Positions 30,814 to 44,195 are shown, numbered from the stretch's first letter. The stretch: DNA of 64,000 bases from Meloidogyne chitwoodi (GCA_015183035.1 JACZZP010000021.1:62001-126000); one strand, 5' to 3'. Numbers and translations: made by a program. The notes: generated by a model not told the origin, from the sequence alone.

Positions 30814-32057
30814 TTAACAATTAAAACTTTTTAAATTACAATAGTGATTTTTATTACACGTACAGCAGGTATAATTATGATCACCTTTATACGAGTTGCA
30901 AATACTTGGACTATCTGTGCAGCCACGAGCAAGAGGTTTTCCATCTTTTAAATATAATAATTTTTAGGTAATTTTTAAATTTAATTATATCTGTCTGGTA
31001 ATTATTCCATACACCCTCTACTATTTGAGTCTCATAAAATATAACTATTCAGAAGAAATTAAATATATAATTTAATAAAATAATTACTATATCAATCTAC
31101 TTTACTTTATAAATTTTAAGACTCAAATGTAGGGGGAATCTGTAGAGATGCGTCGTAAGTGAAATTTACCGTAAGCCGTAACGTAATTTATCACCGTAAA
31201 TCGTTACCGTAAACCGTAAGAACCGTAATTTTTCAATTTTATAATCCTGTTGACAAAAATAGCCCCTTTTTAGTGATGCAATCAAAAATATATGACTTAT
31301 TTTTTAATAGATTTAAAATTTTCAAAAAGAAAGAAAAATAAAAAGAAAATTTTCAATGATATAACCAACAAATATATTGTAAATAATATAGGACCTACGT
31401 CAAGTTACTACCCTAGACTAACACACTAACCACTCAACCATACTCACTCTAATAGGAAAACATTTAATTATTGATAAGTCTTTTCCAGTAAAATTTTTTT
31501 CTCCAAAAATTTCATTTTATTGGGTGTAAATTTTTTACGGTTTTCTCGTAATTAGGTGCCGTAATCCGTGACCGTAATCAAAAATTGCCGTAATTTTTTT
31601 ACAGTTCCGTAACCGTTATTACGGCGCATCTCTGGGAATATATGCCTTAAAAATTAAATAAAATTATATATTAATTTTTAATTATACAAAATCGTTTAAA
31701 TTTTTAAAATATAAATTTTTTAATATTTACCATATTTAATGATGTAACAAGTATCCCAATAATCACATGTGCCATCTAAATATAATTTTATTTTAAAAAA
31801 ATATTTTTTGTAAATTTTATGTTTAATTTATAATTAATTTTTTTATAATTTTATTTAAATTTATTTATAAAAAAATATTTACTCATAGGAGGATCATATG
31901 TTTTATTATCACTATGAAAATTCATTCCAATATAGCATTTTAAGGAATCTAAAAAATGTTATTTTATTTTATTAAATAATTTTTAAAATATTTAACCATA
32001 TTTTTGAATAAATAATAATGAAGTAAATATAAAAATAAATAAAATTTGAAATTTCAT
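30814..32057 (-). CDS. Family B secreted Ly6-like protein, 100 aa (inverted twin of the gene at 53216)
   Basis: Four exons: 32057..31997, 31948..31883, 31775..31731, 30944..30814. Signal peptide MKFQILFIFIFTSLLFIQKY, then SLKCYIGMNF, GTCDYWDTCYIIKYG and exon 4 PLARGCTDSPSICNSYKG ending YTCCTCNKNHYCNLK and a final Cys. The ten cysteines and the CCTCxxxxCN end fit the three-finger Ly6/uPAR fold common in nematode secreted proteins. Exon sequences are almost identical to the copy at 53216-56463, and both carry the same MITE in intron 3. Confidence 0.8.
31143..31634. mobile_element. MITE TAGAGATGCGTCGTAA, TTACGGT-rich, tRNA-like core
   Basis: Ends TAGAGATGCGTCGTAAG and TTACGGCGCATCTCTG; flanks GGAATCTG and GGAATATA match 6 of 8. 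Terminal zones are ACCGTAA/TTACGGT repeats. The minus strand of the centre has TGGTTGAGTGGTTAGTG (A-box-like). Same insertion, opposite strand, as the element at 53639. Confidence 0.8.
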
Positions 32058-33434
32058 AATTAAATATTTAATTATTTATTAAATTTTATTTAAAATTTTA
32101 AATTATTCAGGATTACAATATTACTTAAAATTAACTTTTATATTGGTTTATTTATTAATTCAAAATTTAATCTGTTCAAATAAATTAAAAAAAAATTATT
32201 TTAAAAGCTAAATTTAAATTTATTAAATAAATAAGAAATAACGAATATTAGGAATTTAATTATAATTAAATACGTGTCAATTTATTTAAATAAATTAATT
32301 ATTAAAAAAAGAGAAGAATACCTATTATCTAGGTATTTTAAATATTTTTTTCTAATAAATTGCTGTTTAAATAAAATAATTATTTTATTTAATTTAATAA
32401 AATTATTTTAAGTAATTTTAAAATTAAAATTAAAAAATTAAACAAAAACTAAAAGTCAAATGTTCAACTTCTAAATAGCAAGGTGTGAAATTAAATTAGG
32501 TGGTGGCTGATTTCAATTAACCACAAATTTAATTTAATTTTAAAATTACTTGTTAATTAAAAAATGGAAAGATGGTATAAGTTTTTATGAAAAATATTTA
32601 AAAACATAAAGAAGGGCAAACTTAGAAATAGAAACAAAGGTTGTAAATATTCAAACTGATGGGAAATGCAAAAATAAATAAATCATATTTTGAAATCAAA
32701 GATAAGGACTTAACAACCTATATGTTAAATAATAAATTACAAAATGAAAAAAAAATATATTACTACAAAACTTGACACTTTTCAAGAAGACAGGTAATTA
32801 TTTTGACTTTGTGCAGACAATATTTTATTATTAATTAAGTTTTTTTATTATTTGCGTAGGCAATAATAGCAGACGTATTTTTTTTAAATTTATTTTGAAT
32901 AATAATAAAATGTGATAATTAAATATTTTTTAATTAAATTTAATATAGGTTAATTTTTTCTTTGTAAATAATTTAATATTTTTATAAAATATTAAATAAA
33001 ATAAAATAATTCTATGAACAAAAAAAAAAGATTAAAAAACTAACTAATTTTATTTAAATTTAATTAATTTTTATTCATATAATTTTTTCTCATTTAATTA
33101 TATTTTATAAAAATTATTAATTATTTACCAAAAATATTAAAAAATATATTAATTAATTTTTTAAAAATTAATTAAAATTTAAATAATTAATAATAAAAAA
33201 ATAAAAATCTGTTTAAAAAAGGTTAAAATTTATTTTAGCAGCTGAAAATAATATTTATAATAATTTTATTTATAATGTGAAATAATATTTTTTAGTTATA
33301 AAATAAATCTATTAATTAAAATAAATATTTGAGGTTAATAAAATCCAACCTAAAATTTTTTTTAAACCTAAACTCGACCAGTCATTTTTTCTTAACTTGT
33401 TTGATTTTTAGCTGAATCATTTAAATTAAAAATA
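32058..33434. other. AT-rich 5' flank of the family B gene and spacer
   Basis: 32440-32560 is the reverse complement of a block (AAATCAGCCACCACTTAATT) that also precedes family B genes at 49735 and 52740. The rest is AT-rich without recognisable genes. Confidence 0.5.
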
Positions 33435-35173
33435 ATGTCTTCAACAAATGTTCAACGCCCTCTTATTGCATTATTGGATGAATCTATAATATTAAATTCT
33501 GTACGTTATTTGGGCAGTGCTATTGGGCTTTCTACAAATTTATTTTTGATTTTTCTTATTTTTTATGTTAGTAATTTTTAAAAATAAAATAAAAAATAAA
33601 TTCTGAAAATTAAAAAAAAATTCTGAAAATTAAAAAAAAACTTTTAAAGCAAATAAACAAAAAAATAATAATTTTTTAGAGCAAAAAATTGAGAAAAAAT
33701 CAATATAGTTGGTATATGGCATTACTTGCTTTTGCTGATATTCTTATTGGTATTTTTAATTAAATTAATTATTTTAAATTATTTTAAAGCTTTTGGTCAT
33801 TTTATGCGTACAATTTATATGACTTATGCAGCCTCTAAGGGAATTTTGCTTTATTCAAGACTTATTTGTGTTTGGGTTATTTTTTAAATTATAAATCAGA
33901 ATTTTATCAGAATTTTAACAATTTTTTAAGAATTTTCAGAATTTTTTCAAAATTTTATCAGAATTTTATCAGAATTTTTTCAGAATTTTTCAGAATTTTT
34001 TCAGAATTTTATCAGAATTTATTAAGTTTCAATTTTTTAAAATTTAAGATAAATACGCCAATGAGTATGGGATTTGCTGCAACAAGAATTGCTGTTTTAG
34101 CTATTGCTACAGATCGTTGTTATATGGTATTTAGTCCTCTCAAATATAAATCAAATTTTAATTTGGTAAATAAATTATATTTTTTACTATATTTTCTAAT
34201 AAATATAGAGTTATAATATTTCAGAATTTTTTCAGAAAATTTTTTTCAGAATTTATTCAGAATATTTTTTGTTTCAGAAAATCATTTTAATACTCTTTTC
34301 AATTCAACTCATCTCTATTGCTATCGATACGTTTACTAAAATTTATGGCGGTGATAACACAACACCTTTAACCTTCTGTTCTATGGGTACTTCACAAGGT
34401 CCAATTGCTAACTGGTATGGACAGTTTTATTCAAATAGTTGCTTGATTCTTTTATTTTGTGAGATTTTTAATTATTTATTAATTTAAAATTATTTTAAAT
34501 TAGTAATTTACATTCCTTTTCTAATTATTTATCGAAAAAGAAATTCTTCCCAAAATTCAATAAGTACATCTTATCATTGGAGAATACAATTAGAAGTAAC
34601 TGTTACTACAATTTGGCTATTATTTTTATATGCGTTTCTGTGGGGTGGATCTTATGGAGCTCTTTTATATGCTAATGTACTATATAAATTTTAAAAAATT
34701 ATTTTAGGGTTCGTCCCGTTCCCCGCTGGACTTTTGACTCAAAAAATCACAAAACGGTCCTTCCCCTATAGGTTGCCCCAGGGATTTGATAATCTCCCCA
34801 CATCCCCATTCGTTTCGGCAACATTTCTTGTCCACATTCCCTGATAAATGCCTCTCCGCCCTACTGGGACGAACCCTAAATTATATCTAATTTGAATATA
34901 TATTTCTGATATTTTCAATTTTTACAGTTCACAGACAATCCAAAATTGGTCTCTGGATATATCACCTATACTTTTGGTTTTTTGAGTGCAATGAGTTCAT
35001 CAGCAAGTTTTTTTGTTTATTTAATTAAAAACAAGGAAGTACTTGCACAAACGAAAGAAATTTTAAAAAAATTAAAATCAGCAATTTTTTGTGGTATTTT
35101 GTCTCAAAATAATAATATTACTAACATAAAAAGCACCAGCAATAGTGTCAACAATATTAATAAAGTAAATTAA
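33435..35173 (+). CDS. Seven-transmembrane chemoreceptor, Srsx-like (334 aa)
   Basis: Seven exons: 33435..33566, 33680..33749, 33790..33875, 34049..34165, 34278..34458, 34504..34676, 34928..35173; 1005 bases in frame. Hydrophobic segments follow a 7TM layout: LGSAIGLSTNLFLIFLIFY (TM1), WYMALLAFADILI (TM2), TM3 ending VLAIATDRCYMVFSPLKY, where DRC with the following PLKY is the intracellular loop 2 signature of rhodopsin-like nematode receptors, LILFSIQLISIA (TM4), NSCLILLF..LIYIPFLIIY (TM5), TVTTIWLLFLYAFLWGG (TM6) and VSGYITYTFGFLSAMSSSAS (TM7). The cytoplasmic tail is Lys/Asn/Ser-rich. Expected in sensory neurons. Subfamily assignment is tentative; no NPxxY is present at TM7. Confidence 0.75.
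34705..34878. mobile_element. 174-bp MITE in a chemoreceptor intron
   Basis: Ends TAGGGTTCGTCCC / GGGACGAACCCTA; flanks AATTATTT and AATTATAT (7 of 8). Confidence 0.85.
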
Positions 35174-36052
35174 TTTAAATTAAATAACTTTTATTAAATA
35201 AAATTTGAGAGTAAATTGAAAGAAATATTTTTTTGAAAAAATTATATTTGGTCAGGCCATTTAATCGCGAGCTCATAAAGATGGCCTTAGATACCGCTTG
35301 CTTTACTGATTTTTTGAATTAATATTTCCGTCCATTTAAGTGTTATCTGCTAAATATTATATTAATGAGAAGATTATTTTTTGTAAAATTTAATAAATTT
35401 ATACAATTTCTTTAAAATATAAAAAACCTAAATTTATTCAAAAAATTCCAGGTTAAATCAATAAAGACTGTACAAACTCAATTTTGAATCAAATACTTGA
35501 ATTCGATAAAAAAAGTCAAAAACGCATTATATGTAGTAGCAAATTAATCGTAAAAACAAAGACATTTTGTCAATTAGAGATAATTTGTCACATATTACTA
35601 TCGTAATATTTTTAATTAAATAATTACTCGATATTTTAGGTTGCAAATGCCAAAATAGGTTTTGGGACATGTCAATAGTTCACTTCTAAACACATAATTC
35701 TTCAAAAATAACTACAGATTTGAGCATCTCCCATCAGGGCTGATCCGTGAAAAAAATATGTTATATCCTAAAAATCCGATCTCTAATTCAAAGTATTTTG
35801 CTTTGCAGTTTTCTTCAGACATTTAATTAAAAAATAATTTTAGAAAATATAAAAAAATAAATATTTTTTTATTTGAATAAATTTTTTATATATTGTTTAC
35901 AATTTAAAGTACAAATTATTTAAATATTATTATAATTGAATTAAATATAAAATTAAGTAAAACATCTGCTAGTTTTTTAAATAATTAATTTTCTTTATAC
36001 AATTTCCCTTAAAATTTAAAAAAAAATTAAACAAAAATTTCATATTTTCAAC
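35174..36052. other. AT-rich intergenic region with a decayed hAT end
   Basis: A CCGATCTCTAA terminus lies near 35778 without a clear partner. No gene seen. Confidence 0.35.
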
Positions 36053-37690
36053 TAGGGTTGAGCGGGATCGGGATCCCGACCAACAATCGGGATCGGGATT
36101 TTTAAAATTCAATCCCGATCCCGATCACGATCCCGAGTCGGGATCGGGATTGGCTAAAGTCGGGATCGGGATTTCGCATTTTTTATTCGATACCGATCCC
36201 GGCCCGGGATCGGGATTGAAAATCGGGATCGGGATTTTTCAAAAAATAACCAAAAATTCTCTTTTTCAGCGCTGCAGGCGAAAATTTTAAGGATTTTTAT
36301 AATTCTGTTGCTAAAAATTCATATTTTTTAGTATCATTGGCGAAAATTTTGAAAATTTTCTACAACCCTGTTAAAAAATATTGTTATTTAGCGCCGCAGG
36401 CAAAAAATTATTCCACATTAGTTGAAAAAATTCAACTTTTTTGGTGCCGCAGGCGAAAAATTTTGAATAATTAATCAACATTAGTTGCCTAAATTCGCTT
36501 TTTTTGTGCGCAGAAGAAAATTCAAGGACTTTTAATTTATTTAAAACGTTGCAAAACGAGCGAAAAATAAAGTTCAACGGTAATTAATGTACACAAAATT
36601 CGGCACTATATGAAAGGAAGTCCCTCATCCAATTTTTTCTATATTCTTAAAAAATGGGTAATTTTTATATGTCATTCGAAAGAGCTCTTCGAGCTGAGTC
36701 GAATGACATATAAACTAGTCCGCGGAAACAAATTTGGGCCGAGATACAGGTCCCCGAAAATTGAAAAACCATAGGGGGGGGGACCAACCTCATTTTTGGG
36801 CTGAAAAATTCGAAAATGAGTATGATAGCTCATTCGAAATAGATCTTCAAGACCTATCGAATGAAACCAAAATCAGTTTGATTGAACAATTATGAACAAG
36901 TTATGACGGATCGAAAGTTGCTTGAAACACGCCAAACTTGGACCTATTGGGAGTGTTTTATGACTTCTTCGTTTGGGCGCCCATCTCTGGTTGGCTTTTT
37001 GGTACATGCGTTAATCTACAGCTATAATTACAACAAAATAATTAATTCAGTGAAAATAATTTAGGAGCAGCCGCGGTAATCACTTAGAAAAGCTTGGTCC
37101 CCCTATGGTTTTTCAATTTTCGGTGAGCTGTAACTCGGCCCAAAGTTGTTTCCGTGGACTAGTTTATATGTCAACGACTCAGCTCGAAGAGCTCTTTCGA
37201 ATGACATATAAAAATTAGCCATTTTTTAAGAATATAGAAAAAATTGGATGGGGGACTTCCTTTCATATAGAGCCCAAAATTCTTTATCCATCCGTAGGAA
37301 TCGAACCAAAACCTATTTAACGAAGTAGACTATGCTACTAACCACTCAACCACATTCGCACTTAGATAGAAATCAATTAAATTATTGATAAATTCTTCAC
37401 TTTAATAATTTACGTTCTTCTCCCGTGCAAGAGAGTCAATGAAGATAAGGAGAATGAAAAAACAAAAAATATATAAAATTTCATTTTAATATTTTTATAA
37501 AAAATCGGGATCGGGATTTTGGAGCTAATCCCGATCCCGATACCGATCCCGACACGGGATCGGGATCAGCAAAAACCGGTATCGGGATAATCTCTCGGGA
37601 TCGGGATTAGCAAAAATCGGGATCGGGATTCAGAAAAGTCGGGATAATCCCGACCGATCCCGACCGGGATCCCGATCCCGCTCAACCCTA
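36053..37690. mobile_element. hAT-type composite MITE TAGGGTTGAGCGGG, GATCGG-rich, with tRNA-like core
   Basis: Ends TAGGGTTGAGCGGGATCG / CGATCCCGCTCAACCCTA-type; exact duplication TTTTCAAC (36045-36052, 37691-37698). Terminal zones are ATCGGG arrays. The interior holds ~75-bp GCCGCAGGCGAAAA units (36265-36480), two inverted copies of the GGTCCCCCCTATGG module (36730-36790, 37065-37145) and, on the minus strand, a tRNA-like block with TGGTTGAGTGG (A-box, about 37345) and GGTTCGATTCC (B-box, about 37297). Confidence 0.9.
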
Positions 37691-37980
37691 TTTTCAACTA
37701 ATAATTATTTATTAATAATCGGCAATTTATTTAATAAATAATAGAAAATTTATTAAAATTTCACATTTTTATGTCTAAAATTTTTTAAAGAATTTTTTAT
37801 TTAAATTAAATTTAAAAAATACAAAAAATTTTAAATAAAAATTTATGGCCACATTACTTAGGGGAGCGTTTAAATTATTTTTAGTGCTTAAAAGATGTTT
37901 TTTGGTTTAAAAATATTTCTGATTTTATAAAAATATTCTCAATGATTTTTTTTAGAAATTAATTAAAAATAATTAAAAAC

Positions 37981-39229
37981 ATGTCATTGTTTGAAATAAT
38001 TTCCCAATTTGATTATTGGATTTGTATTATTTTTGGATTATTTTTAAATTTATTTTTAATTTGGCTTATTTTATTTAAAACTCCTAAAGAAATGTTTCAT
38101 CACAGTCGTATTCTTTTTCAAAATTGTTTTTTAGATATTATTTATATAATTGTACTGAGTTTTGGACAACCGGTAAAATAAATAAATATTTTATTTTTAA
38201 TTTAATTTTTAAAGGTTTATATATTTAATAATAATGGAAGTTTATATTATACAGTACCTACAGGCTTGCTTTACATTTTAATGAAAGATAAAATATATTT
38301 TTATTTACATTTAATTATTTGGGAAATAATTTATTTTTTAAATATTTATTGTTTAGCTGTACAATTTATTTATAGATTTTTATTAATTAATTAGTTAGTT
38401 TTTTTGACAATTAAATTAAATTAATTAATTTTTAGTAATTTAACAATTGGATTAATTCGTTATACTTTAATGATGATTGTTGCTTTATTCATTTCTTTTT
38501 TGTATTCAATTTTTATTTTATATAATATTACATATGATAATTTTATTATTGTAGAAAATAAACAATATTTAGTTAATAATAATTCGATAATATTTTTTCA
38601 AGTTTATGATCCTTGTAGAAAAGTATGTTTTTTTAATTAAATTAAGAAATAATAATAAAAAAGTCTAAGTGAAGACAAATAAATAAATATTAACTTATAA
38701 TTACTTTATTTTAATTAAAATAAAATAATTTAATAATAAAATAATAATTTTTTAATTTAAAGACAAGTATTTTATATAAATTATTTATTTCATTTACACC
38801 TATAATTTATTCAATAATTCCATTTTGTATAATAATTATTACTGGAACTAAAATGGTAAAATATATTAAAAATCATGCTTTTCCTGATTCTCAATTGAAG
38901 AATTATGTTAAACAAATTACTAAAAATTTAATTATTTTGGTAAATTAAAAATTAATTTAAATTATTTTTTTAATTTATTTAAGGCAATTATTCCATTTAT
39001 TTGTTTTATTTCAATGACTTTATTTAGTATTTTTCTTATTACTATATTTAATATTGAATGTAATAATTCAACTTTAGAAATATATCCAATTGGATTTTAT
39101 TTTTCATATATTTTATATATTATTATTCATCAAATATCTTTCTTTAATCCAATTATTTGTATTTTAACAAATAAACCTTATAGAATTTTTGTATTTAGTA
39201 ATTTAAATAAAATTGTACCAATTTTATAA
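37981..39229 (+). CDS. Seven-transmembrane chemoreceptor, Srd/Str-superfamily-like (326 aa)
   Basis: Five exons: 37981..38172, 38215..38393, 38436..38622, 38763..38939, 38984..39229; 981 bases in frame. TM1 ICIIFGLFLNLFLIWLILFK followed by the short basic loop KTPKEMFHHSRILFQN and TM2 FLDIIYIIVLSF, as in the Str superfamily. Later segments are LTIGLIRYTLMMIVALFISF, a long extracellular loop ending VYDPC, SFTPIIYSIIPFCIIIITG, IIPFICFISMTLFSIFLIT and TM7 with ISFFNPIICILTNKPYRIFV, whose NP and C-terminal PYR match Srd/Srh/Str receptors. Likely a sensory-neuron chemoreceptor; subclass uncertain. Confidence 0.75.
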
Positions 39230-39593
39230 ATTTTAAATAAAAATATTATTTAAATGTTTTATAATTACCTAGTGGTCGTCTTTATTAGATCAAGCACTTG
39301 ATGATAAAGAAATTTCATAAATTTTGGTAAAAGTTGATTTTGCTGAAGATAAAATTGAATTGAGAGTGATAATTCAATAGAAATTTAAGTTTAAATATAA
39401 ATTATTTAATATTTTTTAATTAAAGTATGTAATAAAAATTTATTTAATTATTAATAGTAAATTGAATTAGACACTTGTTGAAAAATAAAAGCTCCATTAG
39501 AAGCGAGGAAATATTTTATATACATACAATTTTCAGTAAATGATAGATTGATCTTTATTTTCCCAATTAATGCAATTCATTCTTTTTTTAAAT
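39230..39593. other. Spacer between chemoreceptor and family B gene
   Basis: AT-rich; short frames only (for example near 39290-39380), nothing recognised. Confidence 0.3.
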
Positions 39594-40360
39594 TTAGCAA
39601 GATTTTATTAAATTACAATTGTCATTTTGACACGTACAGCATTTGTAGTCCTTATAAAAATTAGTTTTACAATAATTTGTTTCCTCTGTGCAGCCACGAA
39701 TAATAGGTACTCCATCTTTTAAATATAATTAATTTTTAGTTTAAAAAACTTTTTATATAAATTTATTTTTCTTGGAGTGTTTATTCCACTCCAGCAACTA
39801 TTTTAGTTTTATAAAATATATATTTACTATTAATAAATAAATTAAATAAAATTTGATAAAATAATTATAAATCTAATATTATTTATAAATATAAATTGTA
39901 AGACTCAAATAGAGGGAGTCTACTTTAAAAAATAAAATATTAATATATTATATAAATTATTTATTAATTTTTAATAATATAAAATTATTTAAATTTTTAA
40001 AATTTAATTTTTAAAAAATATTTACCTTTTTTAAATTTAACAATGAAACAAGACTTAAACTCCTTCCCTGTACATGTGTCATCTAAATATTAAAAATTAT
40101 TTTTTTTGTATTTTAAATTTTGTTTTTAAGTAATTTATAATTAGAATTTTATATAATTTTATTTAAATTTATTTATAAAAAATATTTACTCATAGGACTA
40201 TAAAATCCTTTCTCCTTAGGAATATTATTAATTCCATCGAAACATTTTAAAGCATCTAAAAAATGTTATTTTATTTTATTAATATTTTTAAAAATATTTA
40301 ACCATTTTTTTGAATAAATAATGCAGCAAAAATAAAAATAATTAAAAGATAAAATTTCAT
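39594..40360 (-). CDS. Family B secreted Ly6-like protein, 100 aa
   Basis: Exons 40360..40303, 40255..40190, 40082..40026, 39715..39594; 303 bases in frame. Signal peptide MKFYLLIIFIFAALFIQKN, then ALKCFDGINN, DTCTGKEFKSCFIVKF, and exon 4 VPIIRGCTEETNYCKTNFY ending KCCTCQNDNCNLIKSC. Ten Cys in the family order. Diverged from the other copies in exon 2 and the first loop. The GGTCCCC module that lies 3' of several other copies is not found here. Confidence 0.78.
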
Positions 40361-41498
40361 AATTAAATATTTAATTATTTAAAAATTGATTTTTTATCTA
40401 AAATAAATTTTAATAAAAATAAATTGGTAATTTTCTGTTCTGTAAGACCCCCTATTTCAGACAAAATTTGAGTGCCAACTATTTTTTTATAAAATTCATT
40501 AATAATAAAATATTAAAAAAAGCTTTAATTCTATAAAATAATGTAAAAATAAAGACTCAGAGTGCTTTGATTAAAATTAATTATTAAAACAAGCCGAATA
40601 GAGTGATTCCTCATAATCAAATTTTTCTCCTCGAAAATAGCTTACTCCCCCCTATGGTTTTTCGTCTTTCACGGACCTGTATCTCAGCTAAAAATTTAGA
40701 TACAAAATTCTTTTTTATATCATCCGACTCAACTCTCTCAGTTCTTTCGAATGATATATAGCTAGAGGAACTATTAACAAATTTTTCCGCATTAGTTGGC
40801 CCTGAAATATGTGTGGAACAGAACAGAAGAAATTTACAATAAAATTTTGAATTATTTAGAATATTAATTATATTTAAAATTAAATTTTTTATATTGGATT
40901 TAAATAATAATATTCAAAAAAATAATTTTTGAAATTATTTAAATTCTGTACAAACAACTATAAAATTAAAAAATTAATTTTTCTATCGTTTTATGTTTTA
41001 ATAAAAATATATTTATTAAACAAATAAAAAATTATAAGTTTTAAAATATTAATACAACGTGATGTAAACTTATTTAAATAAACTTGTCACAAAAAAGAAA
41101 GAATATTTTTTTTTAATATTTTTTAAAATTCTGAAAATATTTTTATTTTAATTTATTTTAAATAATTTTTAAAATTATTTAAAATTTCTAATTTTTTAAA
41201 AAATATTAAAAAATTAATTTGTTTTATTTTTCTTATTATTTCTTCAATATTTATTTAAAATTTTGTTAGATTAAAAAAAATTAAAATAATCTATATTGTC
41301 TTATCAAAAATCAAAAAAAAATATAAATATAAATAATAAAATATAGGCTGTAAAAAGTCAACAGAACTACACCTGTCTTTTTAAAAAAGAGTCTATTTTT
41401 GTAGTTTATTATTAACTGATACAATACACTATAATAATTGTATTCTTTACATAAAAGTTTTTTAAACTAAAAATTATTAATATATATTTATTTAAAAG
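40361..41498. other. AT-rich region with one GGTCCCC-type module
   Basis: 40590-40770 holds a diverged module (CCCCCCTATGGTTTTTCG, then ATCTCAGC and TTCTTTCGAATGATATA). Signal-peptide and middle exons for the fragment at 41499 were sought here and not found. Confidence 0.5.
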
Positions 41499-41659
41499 GA
41501 AATGTACCTTATGATCGTGGCTGCTTAAGTAATAAAGATTTTAAGGAAAATTATTGCAAAAAAGTTAAAAAAGCTAATCCGAGTCTTACCTGTTGTATTT
41601 GTAATAATGCAGAACATTGTAATTTAAAACGTTTAAAAAATGATAAATGCTTATTTTAA
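41499..41659 (+). pseudogene. Family B orphan last exon
   Basis: An exon-4-like frame after a TTAAAAG acceptor: VPYDRGCLSNKDFKENYC, then TCCICNNAEHCNLKR and a final KCLF before the stop. All exon 4 cysteines are kept but exons 1-3 are absent, so this is a truncated duplicate or is used by a distant upstream exon. Confidence 0.6.
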
Positions 41660-43134
41660 AAAAAAGAAGAAGAATGAATTGCTTATTGGGAAAATAAATA
41701 AATAAATAAATCTTTTATCCATCATTTAACTAAAAATTGTAATTTATTTTACATTATTTCTTCTTATAAAAAATAAATAAAATTAGCACTGAATTTGAAA
41801 ATTTATTTATTTTTTTTTTCATTATATTCAAAAATTTTCACTTTTTTCGGGTACTCGCCCTAAATTATTACAAAGTAGTTATAAAATCACAAGAAAATTC
41901 AAATATAGACGAAAAATGTAAAAACAAAAATAAATTAAAAAAATAAGATACATTGTTAAAATGTTGCGTTTTTCATGTATTTTTTGTTGTGATTTTTTGT
42001 AACATTTTAGGCTATAATTAATTTATTTTTTAATTGTCTCTAAAATAAATTATATAATTTATTTTTTTATTTAGAACAAAAAATTTGTAGTAGTTCTGCT
42101 TTCATTTGCTTATTTTACTGATCCGAAAACAGGACTTCAACTTTTTTTTTTAATTTTATTATAAAAAAACTTTAAATATTTTATCTAAAAAATAAATTCC
42201 TTGTCCTCACATTTTTTAAAAATAAAAATTAAAAAATAGTCGCATAATATTTTTGGATAATTTAAAATAAAATTTGTGAGCTTTTAAAAATTAAAAAATA
42301 ATTAATTTTCTTAATTATTTAAAAAACCGGGCCCGGCTTTTTGAAAAGTTCGCTCTCTATAAATAACTAAAGTAAGTGGTAGATGAGTTAATACAAGGGC
42401 AGAGAGCGCAGAGTAAGTTATCTTTCTTTTGTATTGCACAGTTATAAATTCACAACAAAGCAGTCCGAGTAATCATATAAAAAGAGCTTGGTCCCCCCTA
42501 TGATTTTTCGATTTTCGAAGGTTTATATCTCGACTCAGAATTGAAAACTGAAGCTGTTTTTGATGTCATTAAATTTCAAATTTAATGTACTTATAATTTG
42601 TTTAAAAAATTAAAAAAAAATTATTTGTGAAAATTTTCTTTCTTTAATTAATTAAATGTAATTTTTAATGTTTTGATTAATATAATAAGTGATAAAAAAA
42701 TAAAATTAAAAAAATAAATTTTTATGATTATGAAATTTAAAAAAATAAATAAATAAAATTGTTATATTATTAAATTTACATATATTTACAGAATTCATTA
42801 AAATTAATATTTTATTAATTTATGTTTTGTCTATTTTATGTTTTAAGTATTTTATAACATTTTTGTGTTAACCAAAACACCTATATATCACTTCAAAAAT
42901 ATCAACATTTAATCTATAATTTTATTTTTCCACAATTGTTACATTTCCATAGAAAGGTGACATATTGGGCTGACCCTAAATAATACACATTTTTGTATAA
43001 TATATTTTTGCAATTTATTATTAACATAAAAATAACTATATTTGCTACTATAATCTAATAATTGTTGGAATTTGAATAATAATAAAAATAATATTTCTTG
43101 CAAATAAATATTTTTTTATGTCTATTTTGCGAGG
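41660..43134. repeat. Segmental duplicate block: GGTCCCC module plus lipase tail
   Basis: 42335-43010 is an inverted copy of 28431-30490 without the hAT insertion: module (GAGCTTGGTCCCCCCTATGA, 42485), then AT-rich DNA, then TTTTGTGTTAACCAAAACAC and the reverse complement of the lipase tail (42905-43000). 41660-42330 is AT-rich with nothing recognised. Confidence 0.7.
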
Positions 43135-43142
43135 TATAAAAG
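43135..43142 (+). promoter_or_regulatory. TATA box, TATAAAAG
   Basis: GGTATAAAAGCAGAGATTATTTA, conserved almost base for base at 48107-48128, 364 and 305 bases upstream of two family B start codons. Best promoter candidate for family B. Confidence 0.55.
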
Positions 43143-43498
43143 CAGAGATTATTTACACTGAAACATTAAATCTTCTATTCATTAATAAATATATTTAATA
43201 TTCAAATACAATTTATTTTTTATTTAAAAGGATTGGCTAAAGGATGATTTTGGTGTGTTATTGTCTGGGGGAGTGTGTTGGGGGCATTCAACTAATTTTT
43301 TATGCTTTCAAGTTTACTAATTTAATATGTCAAGTATTCTAAATATACTCAAAATAGGGATGGCTGGATGACCAAGAGCGCGCCTCTTTTAAAAAAATAA
43401 TAAAAACAGTCACTTATTAATACCATAAATTTTTTAAAATTTATTTTAAATTTATATTAGATTAATAAATCAATTTTTAAATAATTAAATATTTAATT

Positions 43499-44195
43499 AT
43501 GAAATTTCAACTTTTATTTATTTTTATATTTGTTGCATTGTTTATTCAAAAAAATGGTTAAATATTTTTAAAATATTAATAAAATAAAATAAACATTTTT
43601 TAGATGCCGTAAAATGTTACAATGGAGATAGTATGTTATAAATAAATTTAAATAAAATTATAAAAAAGTTTAATTTACAATTAGATTAAACAAAAAATTC
43701 AAAATTTACAAAAAATATTTTTTATTACTTTATATATATTTTATTTAGTCGGAATATGTACAGGGAGTTATTGTTACGTCGTTCTAAATGGAGACAGTAA
43801 ATATTTTTTTAAATTATATTTAAAATTTTAAACAATTTTATATTATTAAAAATTAATAATTTTTATTATATTAATATTTATTTTTAAGTTACCCCTCCAT
43901 TTGAGTCTCACAATTTGTAAAAACAATAAATTGAGGAAATTATTTTATCAAATTGTATTTAATTTCTTTATGAGACTCAAATAGTAGAGGGTGTGGAATA
44001 AGTAAAAAGAAAGATATAATTTACATAAAATAATTTTAAAAGTAAAAATTATTTTATTTTAAAGCTGGAGCATTTGAAAGTAGGGGCTGCAATCATCTAG
44101 GTTTTTGTAGCCGTTCTACTGCAGATTTTCATCTTCCGGATAGATGCTGTCGTTGTAATAAGGATTTATGTAATACAAAGACTTTTAAATGCTAA
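43499..44195 (+). CDS. Family B secreted Ly6-like protein, 87 aa
   Basis: Exons 43499..43556, 43604..43630, 43749..43796, 44065..44195; 264 bases in frame with phase-1 introns throughout, typical of Ly6-type modules. Signal peptide MKFQLLFIFIFVALFIQKNG, then AVKCYNGD, GICTGSYCYVVLNGD and exon 4 SRGCNHLGFCSRS, DRCCRCNKDLCNTKTFKC. Ten cysteines in order C-C-C-C-C-CC-C-C-C and the terminal CCxCxxxxCN define the three-finger-like family. Role unknown; small secreted effector or cuticle/neuronal Ly6-like protein are options. TATA at 43135. Confidence 0.8.

Noticed and set aside
36371..37064. Short open frames around the GCCGCAGGCG units and modules
   Set aside because: Lie wholly inside the MITE 36053-37690 and are not shared by its relatives.
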